Below the pieces are notes generated by a model. It was not told where the DNA came from. It did not search any database and was given only the letters and a program-made list of their open reading frames with translations. Position numbers and translations under genes: made by a program. DNA of 26,596 nt from Dehalococcoidia bacterium (lineage in GTDB: Bacteria > Chloroflexota > Dehalococcoidia > SAR202 > UBA11138): assembly GCA_012270625.1 (NCBI GenBank), contig JAAXHZ010000047.1:1-26596 (forward strand), in the 5' to 3' direction. Below are positions 1-7,480 of this stretch, in pieces (position 1 is the stretch's first letter; every line of letters starts with the position of its first letter).

Positions 1-2
1 GT

Positions 3-428
3 CCCGTACCTGGGATCAACCAGTTCGCGGTAACGACGCTGAACGGCTCGCCGATAGAGGGACCGCTGGCGATAATGGGTCAGCGGCTGATGAACCCCCC
101 GACGGTGGAGGGGTGGCACACCGGTCACGAGTGGATCGACTCCGGGACGCTCAGCGAACGTATCGGGTTCGTGGAGAGCCAGTTCGCGGATGTGAACAAG
201 CCCGGCGTCAGGGAGATGGTGGAGCGCGCTGGCAGCCTGGACGAGGATCCGACGCAGCTAGTGAACCGCTGCCTTGACCTTCTGGGCGGAATCAGGGTGA
301 GCGATCAGACGTACGGATCGCTCGTAGAGTACGCAACGGAGCTGAGCGGGATGAAGTCGGACAAGACCGTGGGAGTCCACAATCTCCTTCAGATGACCGC
401 CTCCACCGTTGACTATCAGTTCGAGTAG
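3..428 (+). CDS. DUF1800 family protein, C-terminal part (5' end outside window)
   Basis: The frame is open from base 3 to the TAG at 426-428, so only the last 141 codons or so are present and the true start lies upstream. The segment with G-Q-R-L-M-N-P-P-T-V-E-G-W and a following W-I-D is the conserved C-terminal block of DUF1800 proteins (GQ.l..PP.V.GW..G..W). These are proteins of unknown biochemical role, usually about 450-500 residues. An internal ATG at position 75 is not the start, because family-like sequence continues before it. DUF1800 genes are characteristically followed by a DUF1501 gene, exactly as here (next gene starts at 518), and the two are presumed to act together, often as exported proteins. 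The family call is firm; the function is unknown. Confidence 0.85.
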   Translation, partial: PVPGINQFAVTTLNGSPIEGPLAIMGQRLMNPPTVEGWHTGHEWIDSGTLSERIGFVESQFADVNKPGVREMVERAGSLDEDPTQLVNRCLDLLGGIRVSDQTYGSLVEYATELSGMKSDKTVGVHNLLQMTASTVDYQFE

Positions 429-434
429 CCCTTA

Positions 435-486
435 AAGCTGGACATATAAGAGACGCAAGAGCGCCAGATTGAAGCTGGACACGTAA
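435..486 (+). repeat. Imperfect direct repeat between DUF1800 and DUF1501 genes
   Basis: AAGCTGGACATATAA (435-449) recurs as AAGCTGGACACGTAA (472-486), 13 of 15 bases identical and spaced 37 bp. It fills the short gap before the DUF1501 ribosome binding site. It could be a two-site operator or a local duplication; nothing else supports a regulatory role. Confidence 0.4.
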
Positions 487-517
487 AACAGGCTCAGCCA
501 GACCCACGAGGAGAGAG

Positions 518-1657
518 ATGACTACAAAGAGCGCAGAGAAGAAGACGCTGGTGGTGGTGCAGCTAACCGGCGGCAACGACTTCATGAACACGATCGTGCC
601 TTATACGAGCGAGCACTACTACGACGCCAGAACCAAGGTGGTGATGAACCAGGACGAGGTTCTGCCGATCAACGACACTCTGGCGATCAACCACAACGCC
701 GCGCCGTTCAAGCGACTGTACGACGAGGGCAAGATGGCGATCATCCAGGGCATCGGCTATCCGAACTCGAACCGGTCTCACTTCCGCGGCATGGACATCT
801 GGCACACGGCAGAGCCGGACCGAGTGGGAAACGAGGGCTGGCTGGGACAGGCGATACGTGAGCTCGACCCAAACGCTGAGAACGTGCTGACCGGAGTCAA
901 CATCGGGATGGGCTTGCCAAGGGCCATGGCGGTGAACGGCGTGCCGGTTACGTCGGTAGGCGACCTCGAGAGCTACGGTGTAATGACCCGCATAGAGCAG
1001 GAGCAGCTGCGCGACAAGGCTCTTGAGGCGTTCAAGGGCATCTACGGCCAGGCGATCGGGACCGGCCCGGTGGCGGACTACATCGGCCAGACCGGTCTGG
1101 ACGTGCTCAAGGGCGCGGACATGCTAGCGGACGTCGCGGGACAGTACGAGTCGTCAGTCGAGTACGCGGACAACCAGATAGCAAAGAGCATGAGAGACAT
1201 CGCGCGGATCCACTTTGCTGATCTCGGCACGCGTATCTTCTACACGTCGCACGGCGGCTATGACACACACGCGAACGAGATGCCGACGCATCCCAAGCTG
1301 ATGAACGAGCTTTCGGGTGCGATCTCGGACTTCATGGACGACCTCGAAGAGCACGGCCGTGCCGAGAACGTGACCATCTTGGTGTTCACCGAGTTCGGGC
1401 GCCGGATGCGCGACAACGGCAGCGGCACAGATCACGGTTCGGGCGGAGGCGCGTACATGCTCGGTAAGAACATTCGTGGCGGGCTGTACAGTGAGTACCC
1501 ATCGCTTGACCCGGCGGACTGGGAGCATGGTGAGGATCTGAAGCACACAATCGACTTCCGGGGCATCTACGGCACGGCGCTGGAACAGTGGCTCGAAGTG
1601 GACGCGAAGCCGATTGTGAAGGGTGAGTTCGAGCAGATCTCGCCGTTTGTGAACTAG
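518..1657 (+). CDS. DUF1501 family protein
   Basis: A 379-residue protein of the DUF1501 family, which belongs to the alkaline phosphatase-like fold superfamily; the substrate is unknown. Diagnostic blocks visible are L-T-G-G-N-D near residues 17-22, an S-N-R-S-H-F segment near 85, S-H-G-G-Y-D-T-H near 243-250, and E-F-G-R-R followed by G-T-D-H-G. The His and Asp residues of the last two blocks are the usual candidate metal ligands. The ATG at 518 follows a purine-rich GAGGAGAGAG. Unlike many family members it starts almost directly at the first core strand, with no Tat or Sec signal peptide visible, so it may be cytoplasmic or carried by its partner. It lies 89 bp after the DUF1800 gene on the same strand, the usual partnership. 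Confidence 0.9.
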   Translation: MTTKSAEKKTLVVVQLTGGNDFMNTIVPYTSEHYYDARTKVVMNQDEVLPINDTLAINHNAAPFKRLYDEGKMAIIQGIGYPNSNRSHFRGMDIWHTAEPDRVGNEGWLGQAIRELDPNAENVLTGVNIGMGLPRAMAVNGVPVTSVGDLESYGVMTRIEQEQLRDKALEAFKGIYGQAIGTGPVADYIGQTGLDVLKGADMLADVAGQYESSVEYADNQIAKSMRDIARIHFADLGTRIFYTSHGGYDTHANEMPTHPKLMNELSGAISDFMDDLEEHGRAENVTILVFTEFGRRMRDNGSGTDHGSGGGAYMLGKNIRGGLYSEYPSLDPADWEHGEDLKHTIDFRGIYGTALEQWLEVDAKPIVKGEFEQISPFVN

Positions 1658-1669
1658 TGGAGGCTGTGA

Positions 1670-1725
1670 GGGGTGAGGGTGAAAAGTACGAATGCCTACC
1701 CCTCTCAGCCTTCAGAGAGAAGGGG
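1670..1725. repeat. Interspersed palindromic repeat copy (REP-like)
   Basis: GGGGTGAGGGTGA (1670-1682) is followed by CCCCTCTC (1699-1706) and an imperfectly complementary GAGAGAAGGGG (1715-1725). The same GGTGAGGGTGA and CCCTCTCCC/GGGAGAGGG elements recur at 14351-14531, 20872-20960 and at the right edge, which marks this as a member of a repeat family. Placed between two co-directional genes it might also fold as an attenuator or terminator in RNA. Confidence 0.6.
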
Positions 1726-1753
1726 AAGCTGTCCCGAGTAGGAGAATAGAGGC

Positions 1754-2782
1754 ATGAGCAGGCCACACGGATTGCTTCGAGCCGGATACCCGTATCTGAG
1801 GACACTGGGTATGCGGCGAGTAACTAACTTCCCGTCGGACATCGCGTTTCCGGATGGTGACCAAGCGTACATCCTGATGAGGTCCGAGGGTGCGGCGACT
1901 ATCAGAATCTGGCCGCTTGACGACATGGACGCCCTGACCGACGACCTAAAGGGCTTCGGCAGCTACGGCGCCGACGACGGACAGATGGTGTGGCCGGTGC
2001 ATCTCATCACCGATGGACAGGGCCACCTGTACGTGAGCGATGAGGCGACTCACCGGATCACCAAGTTCGACAAAGAAGGCGAGTTCATCTCCAAGTTCGG
2101 GGTCCGGGGCGACGGTGATGGTGAGTTCGACGGTCCGACTGGAATCGCATTCGATCCTGACGGCAACCTGGTCGTGGTGGACTCCAATAACCACCGCGTA
2201 CAGAAGTACACCGAGGATGGCAAGTATCTCGGCGGATTCGGGACGCGCGGCAGCGGCCCAGGGGAGTTCGATCTGCCGTGGGGCGTGCACATCGATGAGC
2301 TTGGCGACATCTACGTCGCGGACTGGGGCAACAATAGGTTCCAGGTGTTCAGCGCCGATGGTGAATTGAAGAACGTCGTGGGGAAATCTGGGTCCGGCGA
2401 GGCGGAGTTCGACAGGCCGACTGGAATCGCGGTGGACGCGCACGGCGACATCTACGTTGCGGACTGGGGCAACAACCGAGTGCAGATGTTCAACGCGGAG
2501 GGACACTACCTGTGGAGCTTCCGAGGAGACGCATCGCTGTCGCGTGTAGCACGCCAGTACATGATGACAAACGCGGTCTCCAACAGGCTCCGAGAGATGG
2601 GACGCATCGAGCAGGAGAAGTACCTTCGGAGACCGAGGTCGGTCAGGATCGACAGCGAGTTCAGGCTGTTCATACCTGACTATGAGTCGTACCGGGTCCA
2701 GATCTATCAGAAGGACGCGATAGAACTGGACCGGACGCAGTTCGCCGCGCCTCTGCGAAACCCCACGCTGGAGGTTACGTAG
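1754..2782 (+). CDS. NHL-repeat beta-propeller protein
   Basis: A 342-residue protein with at least four NHL-type repeats between residues about 55 and 260. The recurring pattern is G.F..P.GIA.D..G.IYVAD..NNRVQ.F, for example two nearly identical blades with D-I-Y-V-A-D-W-G-N-N-R. These fold as a beta-propeller used for protein, glycan or RNA binding, or as a lactonase-like scaffold. No signal peptide is evident. The ATG at 1754 has AGGAG 9 bases upstream. The C-terminal 80 residues or so after the blades (rich in R, Y and charged residues, with another Y-R-V-Q-I-Y) probably form a further, diverged blade. It follows the DUF1501 gene across a 96-bp gap with a REP-like repeat. The exact ligand cannot be inferred. 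Confidence 0.88.
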   Translation: MSRPHGLLRAGYPYLRTLGMRRVTNFPSDIAFPDGDQAYILMRSEGAATIRIWPLDDMDALTDDLKGFGSYGADDGQMVWPVHLITDGQGHLYVSDEATHRITKFDKEGEFISKFGVRGDGDGEFDGPTGIAFDPDGNLVVVDSNNHRVQKYTEDGKYLGGFGTRGSGPGEFDLPWGVHIDELGDIYVADWGNNRFQVFSADGELKNVVGKSGSGEAEFDRPTGIAVDAHGDIYVADWGNNRVQMFNAEGHYLWSFRGDASLSRVARQYMMTNAVSNRLREMGRIEQEKYLRRPRSVRIDSEFRLFIPDYESYRVQIYQKDAIELDRTQFAAPLRNPTLEVT

Positions 2783-2825
2783 GTCGGGGACGACGGTCCA
2801 CCTTACCGGGTAATTTGATCCATCT

Positions 2826-2865
2826 GTGGCAGGCGGTCGTCAGGCTGACCTGCCACCATTGTTTT
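2826..2865 (+). terminator. Possible weak intrinsic terminator after the NHL gene
   Basis: GTGGCAGG (2826-2833) pairs perfectly with CCTGCCAC (2849-2856) across a 15-base loop, followed by ATTGTTTT. The stem is GC-rich but the loop is long and the T-tract short, so termination would be partial. It separates the NHL gene from cassette A. Confidence 0.4.
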
Positions 2866-2891
2866 GAGAGGGCTGTCGGGAGGATGAAGAA

Positions 2892-3965
2892 ATGCTGAAA
2901 GGTTTGCGGATCAGAAACTACCGGGTCTTCAAAGACCTAAAGGTGGATGGTCTGCATCGCATAAACCTGATTGCGGGAAAGAACAACTCGGGCAAGACAA
3001 GCTTGTTGGAGGCTATCTTCTTGCTAGCAGGGGGTAGAAACCCCCAATTGGCGGTCAATACGAATGTGATGCGAATGACAGGCCCTGATCCTATAGTAGC
3101 CACACCGCAGGCGCTCGAAAATACCTGGAAGCAGATGTTTCACTCGCTGGACACCGACATCCCCATCAGCATCGATGGCTGTCACGAGGTCCACGGACCG
3201 CTGGCGCTGAAGGTGTCTTTAGAGCCCTGGCAGGGGACGGAATCGCTCCCTCCTGCCAGTTTAGGCGGCGCCTCTCCGTCAGAAGTACCGGTTGGTCATT
3301 CACTGACGTTTCGATATAAGGGCAGTCCTGGTGACGACTCGCTGGGACAGATCCGTTTTAGGCCTACCGGTACAGGGGGAAGTGTGGATGTTAATCAGCC
3401 GGGTGTGTCCAATTCGCTAGAGGCAAGAATTATTCTGTCGCGTTCTGGAAATGTCCAAGAGGATGCCACACTGCTGGGCAAACTGAGGACGCAGAAGCGG
3501 GGCGATCTGCTGCTGGATGCTCTGAGGGTGATCGAACCTAATCTGGAGAGCGTCGAGGACAGCTTTGCCAGTAGTGTACCGATGATCTGGGGTGATGTCG
3601 GCCTGTCGGAGCTCGTGCCGCTGCCGGTTATGGGCGAGGGAATGACACGACTCGCTAGGATCGTGCTGGGCATATCCGCTGTGCCCGGAGGCGTTCTGCT
3701 GGTGGACGAGATCGAGAACGGGATTCACCATTCGGTCATGTCCAAAGTGTGGAAGGCAGTCAGCGCCGCCGCGAAGCAGTTCGACGTTCAGGTGTTTGCG
3801 ACCACGCACAGCTATGAGTGCTTCGAGAACGCTGTCAATGCTCTTGGAGCGGAAGGGTTCAAGTTCTTCAGGGTAGGAAAGACGAGGAGTGGCGAGGACG
3901 AGGCTGTGATGTACAGTCCGGAGATGATCGACGTGGCTATTCGGCATTACATGGAGGTTCGTTGA
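2892..3965 (+). CDS. Cassette A ATPase: OLD/RecF-like AAA (AAA_15) family protein
   Basis: A 357-residue ABC-type ATPase of the OLD-like AAA_15 group. Its N-terminus (K-G-L-R-I-R-N-Y-R-V-F) is the strand that opens RecF/OLD proteins, followed by Walker A G29-K-N-N-S-G-K35-T36. A signature-like M-G-E-G-M-T-R lies near 248-254, Walker B is L-L-V-D272-E273-I-E-N-G, and the switch motif is T-T-H306-S. There is no room for a long SMC/RecN coiled coil and there is no fused TOPRIM domain; the nuclease-like part is a separate gene 2 bp downstream. ATG 2892 has GGGAGGA seven bases upstream. It is clearly homologous to the protein at 22174-23286 (same Walker A position, DEIENG, similar last 15 residues ending in M-E-V-R versus M-E-I-R). 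Expected role, by analogy with AriA of PARIS and OLD nucleases: ATP-dependent sensor or scaffold controlling the TOPRIM partner. Confidence 0.87.
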   Translation: MLKGLRIRNYRVFKDLKVDGLHRINLIAGKNNSGKTSLLEAIFLLAGGRNPQLAVNTNVMRMTGPDPIVATPQALENTWKQMFHSLDTDIPISIDGCHEVHGPLALKVSLEPWQGTESLPPASLGGASPSEVPVGHSLTFRYKGSPGDDSLGQIRFRPTGTGGSVDVNQPGVSNSLEARIILSRSGNVQEDATLLGKLRTQKRGDLLLDALRVIEPNLESVEDSFASSVPMIWGDVGLSELVPLPVMGEGMTRLARIVLGISAVPGGVLLVDEIENGIHHSVMSKVWKAVSAAAKQFDVQVFATTHSYECFENAVNALGAEGFKFFRVGKTRSGEDEAVMYSPEMIDVAIRHYMEVR

Positions 3966-3967
3966 TA

Positions 3968-4579
3968 ATGCCTCCACCCCGGCATTTGGAAGCCTCTACG
4001 CAGTTACTCGTTGAGGGGAATGACCAGAGGAATTTCTTTGAGGCGTTCGTAGCTTATCTGGGAATCAGTAGAATCCAGGTCCAAAACTTTGGTGGTGTCA
4101 ATGACCTCGCCGGATTCATGATGAATCTGGTAGCGATGGGTGAGCTTTGGGATGGTGTTCAGAGCATCGGCATCGTTCGAGATGCCGAACTATCAGCGTC
4201 ATCGGCGTTTCAGAGTGTACAGGGTTCTTTAGCGAAAGCTGGTCTATCAGTCCCGGATAGACCGGGCGAACCCACAAACTCCCTGCCGTCTATAAACGTG
4301 CTTATACTACCGGATGACGACAATGCCGGTATGCTCGAAACGCTTCTGTGCAGAACATTCGAGGATACGCCTATAGGCGTCTGTATCGAGTCTTTCTTCG
4401 GATGTGTCAGCGCTGAAACGGGCGAGGGACTCCATCGACCGGACAAGGCTCGCGCCCACGCATATATCGCTACGCAGCGCGACCCGCATGTCTCGGTTGG
4501 GGTAGCCACTCAACGTGGTTATTGGTACCTCGACCACGCTGTCTTCAACGGCGTCCATAATTTTCTGAGATCACTGTAA
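3968..4579 (+). CDS. Cassette A TOPRIM-type partner: DUF3226-like protein
   Basis: A 203-residue protein matching the DUF3226 pattern, a TOPRIM-fold family. It shows L-L-V-E16-G-N-D near the N-terminus, I-G-I-V-R-D72-A-E74 as the metal-site strand, I-L-P-D-D-D...G-M-L-E-T-L-L at 113-127, and K-A-R-A-H-A-Y-I-A near 160-168, with a C-terminal G-Y-W block. The frame is open further upstream inside the ATPase gene. ATG 3968 is chosen because GGAGG at 3953-3957 sits 10 bases before it and the protein then starts like its paralogue at 23287 (M-P-P). The ATPase stop is 2 bp upstream, so the two are translationally linked. The TOPRIM DxD is D-A-E here but D-A-D in the paralogue. Likely a nuclease-like effector or RNA/DNA-binding partner of the ATPase; activity is not demonstrated. 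Confidence 0.8.
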   Translation: MPPPRHLEASTQLLVEGNDQRNFFEAFVAYLGISRIQVQNFGGVNDLAGFMMNLVAMGELWDGVQSIGIVRDAELSASSAFQSVQGSLAKAGLSVPDRPGEPTNSLPSINVLILPDDDNAGMLETLLCRTFEDTPIGVCIESFFGCVSAETGEGLHRPDKARAHAYIATQRDPHVSVGVATQRGYWYLDHAVFNGVHNFLRSL

Positions 4580-4592
4580 GGACTTGAGTGAG

Positions 4593-5849
4593 ATGACCAG
4601 CCAGAGTGATCGTCGCGCCGCGTTGTCCAAGATAAGGATCTGCGACTTTACCGGGCAGTTGGCGGGTGCTGGGGCGACTCGGGTGCTAGCTGCGTTCGGG
4701 GCGCAGGTGATTCGAGTCGAGGACAGGCTCCGACAGGGTCAGTGGGACATCTTCAGGGGCAACGGGCCGTGGCTCGATGACCGGAGGGGGATCAACCTCG
4801 GCGGCACGTTCAACAACCACAACGTGGAGAAGCTGGGCGTTACGCTGGACATGCGAAAGCCGAAGGCCAAGGAGGTACTCGAGGAGCTGATCTCGGTCAG
4901 CGACGCGGTCACTGAGAACTTCTCGAAGGGTGTGCTGTCGCGGTGGGGATTCTCATACGAGGAGATGGTCAAGATCAAGCCGGACATCATCTACGTGTCC
5001 AACTGTGGTTTCGGTCACGTTGGACCATACTCTGAGTTCAAGACGTGGGGACCTATCGTGCAGGCGGTGTCGGGTCTGACATTCCAGTCCGGGCTGCCAG
5101 ATATGCCTCCAGCGGGTTGGGGATACTCGTACATGAACCACACGGGTGGCTACATGATGGCTATCGCCATCCTGATGGCGCTCTATCACCGTCACAGGAC
5201 AGGCGCGGGACAGTGGATCGACATGTCCTGCACCGATGGGGCGGCTGCGCTCAACGGTCCGGCTCTGCTCGATTACACGGTCAACGGCATTCCCGCAAGG
5301 CGGCCCGGCAGCCCCAACAGCAATCGCAGCATCTATCCGAAGATGGCTCCGCACGGAATATACCGATGCGAGGGGGACGACAACTGGGTCGGCATCGCGG
5401 TGCGGAACGATGACGACTGGCGAACGCTCTGCGATGTGATCGGATCCCACGATATGGCGTCTGACGATCGGCTGGCGAGTGTCGAGGGGCGCATGGAGCG
5501 TCACGACGAAATCGACGAGCGGATCGAGGCGTGGACGTCGGTCAGAGCGCCTATGCAGGCGATGAATGCGCTGCAAGCCATGAGAGTCCCCGCCGGAGCG
5601 GTGCAGCGTCCATCTGACCGGATCGACAACGATCCCAACACCAGGGAGTGGGGGCTGTTCCCCACGGTCGATCATCCTGAGATGGGGAAGGTGAGGGTGG
5701 ATGGAATGCCGATCAATCTGTCGGAGACACCGGCTCGGATCGAGAGAGGCGGCCCGACGCTGGGTCAGCACAACCGGCAGGTCTTCGGTGGAGTGCTCGG
5801 TATGGAGCAGGCGACCGTCGATACGCTGACGGAAGAGGGGGTCTTCTAG
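4593..5849 (+). CDS. Family III CoA-transferase (CaiB/BaiF), BbsF-like subunit with Asn at the catalytic position
   Basis: A 418-residue class III CoA-transferase. The Rossmann-like N-terminus carries G-A-Q-V-I-R-V-E-D, with a mid-region V-T-E-N-F, G-F-G...G-P-Y, and R-T-G-A-G-Q-W-I-D. Such enzymes move CoA between carboxylic acids through an aspartyl-CoA anhydride. The catalytic Asp of formyl-CoA transferase (Asp169) lies 11 residues before the I-L-x-A-L helix. Counting the same way here gives Asn182 (codon AAC, 5136-5138) in S-Y-M-N-H-T-G, so the usual nucleophile is missing. A TTG at 4584 is in frame, but AAGGA lies only 1 base from it and 10 bases from ATG 4593, so the ATG is preferred. 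It sits 13 bp after cassette A and 1 bp before the next CoA-transferase gene, an arrangement like the two-subunit benzylsuccinate CoA-transferase. Confidence 0.88.
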   Translation: MTSQSDRRAALSKIRICDFTGQLAGAGATRVLAAFGAQVIRVEDRLRQGQWDIFRGNGPWLDDRRGINLGGTFNNHNVEKLGVTLDMRKPKAKEVLEELISVSDAVTENFSKGVLSRWGFSYEEMVKIKPDIIYVSNCGFGHVGPYSEFKTWGPIVQAVSGLTFQSGLPDMPPAGWGYSYMNHTGGYMMAIAILMALYHRHRTGAGQWIDMSCTDGAAALNGPALLDYTVNGIPARRPGSPNSNRSIYPKMAPHGIYRCEGDDNWVGIAVRNDDDWRTLCDVIGSHDMASDDRLASVEGRMERHDEIDERIEAWTSVRAPMQAMNALQAMRVPAGAVQRPSDRIDNDPNTREWGLFPTVDHPEMGKVRVDGMPINLSETPARIERGGPTLGQHNRQVFGGVLGMEQATVDTLTEEGVF

Positions 5850-5850
5850 C

Positions 5851-7119
5851 GTGCAGGGTCATATCGGTCAGGGGGTTTTGGACGGCGTCCGCGTGCTGGA
5901 GGTGGGCGGCGAGATCGGCGCGTGGTGCGGTAAGCTGCTCGGCGATATGGGGGCCGATGTCATCAAGGTAGAGCCGCCAACGGGCGATCCCACCAGGAGC
6001 TACGAGCCGTTCTACGAGAATCGGCCCGGGCCGAACAGGAGCCTGTTCTTCTGGCACTACAACACCAGTAAGCGGAGCGTGACGCTCGACCTGGAGCATG
6101 ACAGAGGGACCGAGATATTCAAGAGGCTCTCGGTACAGGCCGACGTTGTCGTGGACAGCTGCCCGCCGGGTTACTTGGACTCGGTGGGCATTGGCTACGA
6201 GGATATCGTGAAACAGTCGCCGGGCGTGGTCATGGCTTCGATCACCCCGTTTGGTCAGTCGGGGCCGTACAGGGACTATGAGAGTACCGATCTAACCGCG
6301 CTGGCGTTTGGGGGGCCGGTGTGGAGCTGCGGGTACGACGACCACTTGATCCCTCCGGTCAGAGGAGGAGGCAATCAGGCATACCACATAGTCTGTCACT
6401 TCGCGATTATGGGAATAATGACCGCGCTCATTCATCGCCAGTTCACGGGTGTCGGACAGTACATAGACGCCAACATGCACGCCGCGGCGAACGTGACCAC
6501 TGAGGGGGCGAGCATCAACTGGCTGGTTGCAGGAGATACGGTGCAGCGCCAGACAGGCAGGCATGCGTCTGTGGTACCGACCGCTGACGGCCAGGTGCTG
6601 TGCAGGGATGGGCGTTACGTGAACGTCGGAATAGGCGCACGCACCGAGGAGCAGTGGATACATCTGCTGGCGTGGCTGGAAGAGGAGGGGCTGATAGAAG
6701 ACTTGGGCGAGTTCCTAGCCTATCCGAGCCGGGAGGCGATGCGGCGTGGCGACCGGGACGCGCGGGAGCAGCAGCAACGGGTGGCAGAGGTGATGCGCGA
6801 GCTGGCTCGAAAGACGGATGCCGACGTGCTGTTCAAGCGGGCTCAGGAACTGGGATTCCAGTGGGGGATAGTCAACTCGCCCGAGGACGTATTGGAGGAC
6901 CCTCACTTCCAGGCACGCGGGTTCCCTGTGGAAGTCGAGCATCCTGAGCTGGGCAAGAGCTTCGTGTACGCGGGCGCTCCGTACCAGCTGCCCGAGTCGC
7001 CGTGGGCAATACGTCGGCGTCCTCCTCTGCTGGGCGAGCACAACCGAGAAGTCTATGTCGGCGAGATGGGGATGTGCGTGTGCGAGTTGGAGGAGCTGAA
7101 GTCAAAGGGAATCGTGTAA
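5851..7119 (+). CDS. Family III CoA-transferase (CaiB/BaiF), BbsE-like companion subunit
   Basis: A 422-residue class III CoA-transferase with the normal fold markers: V-L-E-V-G-G...G-K-L-L-G-D-M-G-A-D-V-I-K-V-E-P, then K-R-S-V-T-L-D-L, S-I-T-P-F-G-Q-S-G-P-Y, and F-T-G-V-G-Q-Y-I-D. It starts with GTG at 5851, one base after the upstream stop, with GGAAGAGGGG about 10 bases before it inside the upstream gene, so translation is probably coupled. The position equivalent to the catalytic Asp is Tyr178, in a segment reading G-G-G-N-Q-A-Y-H, so this subunit is predicted to be non-catalytic. That fits a heteromeric enzyme in which the partner supplies the Asp, except that the partner here has Asn. 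The substrate cannot be read from sequence; aromatic or branched succinyl-type acids are a guess from the BbsEF resemblance. Confidence 0.88.
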   Translation: MQGHIGQGVLDGVRVLEVGGEIGAWCGKLLGDMGADVIKVEPPTGDPTRSYEPFYENRPGPNRSLFFWHYNTSKRSVTLDLEHDRGTEIFKRLSVQADVVVDSCPPGYLDSVGIGYEDIVKQSPGVVMASITPFGQSGPYRDYESTDLTALAFGGPVWSCGYDDHLIPPVRGGGNQAYHIVCHFAIMGIMTALIHRQFTGVGQYIDANMHAAANVTTEGASINWLVAGDTVQRQTGRHASVVPTADGQVLCRDGRYVNVGIGARTEEQWIHLLAWLEEEGLIEDLGEFLAYPSREAMRRGDRDAREQQQRVAEVMRELARKTDADVLFKRAQELGFQWGIVNSPEDVLEDPHFQARGFPVEVEHPELGKSFVYAGAPYQLPESPWAIRRRPPLLGEHNREVYVGEMGMCVCELEELKSKGIV

Positions 7120-7128
7120 ATTCGCCCT

Positions 7129-7144
7129 TGTGATGCTTTTCACA
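7129..7144. promoter_or_regulatory. CRP-like palindromic operator candidate
   Basis: TGTGATGCTTTTCACA is a perfect TGTGA-N6-TCACA palindrome, the textbook half-site arrangement for CRP/FNR-family regulators. It lies 50 bp upstream of the -35 box at 7195, in an AT-rich intergenic stretch. A chance match is possible, and no CRP-family gene is in the window. Confidence 0.45.
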
Positions 7145-7194
7145 CGATATATTGAATGAATTCTACCGATTCGATTGTGCATTTCTGAACAAAA

Positions 7195-7222
7195 TTGACA
7201 TTCCGTCACAGTTGGCTACACT
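7195..7222 (+). promoter_or_regulatory. Sigma-70-type promoter
   Basis: TTGACA (7195-7200, perfect -35) and TACACT (7217-7222, four of six matches to TATAAT) are separated by 16 bp in an AT-rich region. Expected transcription start is near 7229, followed by GGAGG at 7251-7255 and a start codon at 7262 or 7265. This is the best -35/-10 pair I found in the window. Confidence 0.6.
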
Positions 7223-7264
7223 GAATATATAGGACACACCAGTGGACACCGGAGGCCGATCGTG

Positions 7265-7471
7265 ATGACGAATATCATTCGAAGTCGAAGACCGGACGCC
7301 GAGCCAGCTGTGCTGATGGGGTCTTTCATGCCCTTTGCCGGCGTGCGGTACTACAAGCTTCTCACAAACGTGGACGCCGCGCTTGGTCAGGCGCGGATCG
7401 GTTCGGTTGGGTGGCGGGCTGAACAGCCTGCGGCCAGACAGAACGCTCGAAGAGAAGTGGTTAGCGTATAA
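7265..7471 (+). CDS. Small ORF of unknown function (68 codons), possibly a gene remnant
   Basis: This ORF has an unusually good initiation context: GGAGG at 7251-7255, ATG at 7265 (an in-frame GTG lies at 7262), and a near-consensus promoter 43 bp upstream. The product (start M-T-N-I-I-R-S-R-R, middle M-P-F-A-G-V-R-Y-Y-K-L-L) matches no family I recognise. Around 7400 a neighbouring frame (ORF 7335-7553) becomes more protein-like, with L-N-S-L-R-P-D-R-T-L-E-E-K, so this may be the front of a longer gene broken by a frameshift. It ends 9 bp before the 3' end of the oppositely oriented epoxide hydrolase gene, so read-through transcript would be antisense to that gene. It could be a true small protein, a pseudogene or an RNA leader. 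Confidence 0.4.
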   Translation: MTNIIRSRRPDAEPAVLMGSFMPFAGVRYYKLLTNVDAALGQARIGSVGWRAEQPAARQNARREVVSV

Positions 7472-7480
7472 CGAGCCACC

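Noticed and set aside
2892..3965. Reading the cassette ATPases as RecF or SMC-type replication or repair proteins
   Set aside because: They are too short, lack the RecF arm or a long coiled coil, and each is coupled to a DUF3226-like gene rather than to dnaA, dnaN or gyrB.
4953..5771. 272-codon minus-strand ORF inside a CoA-transferase gene
   Set aside because: It has no family-like motifs and lies entirely opposite a well-supported gene; long antisense frames are expected at this GC content.
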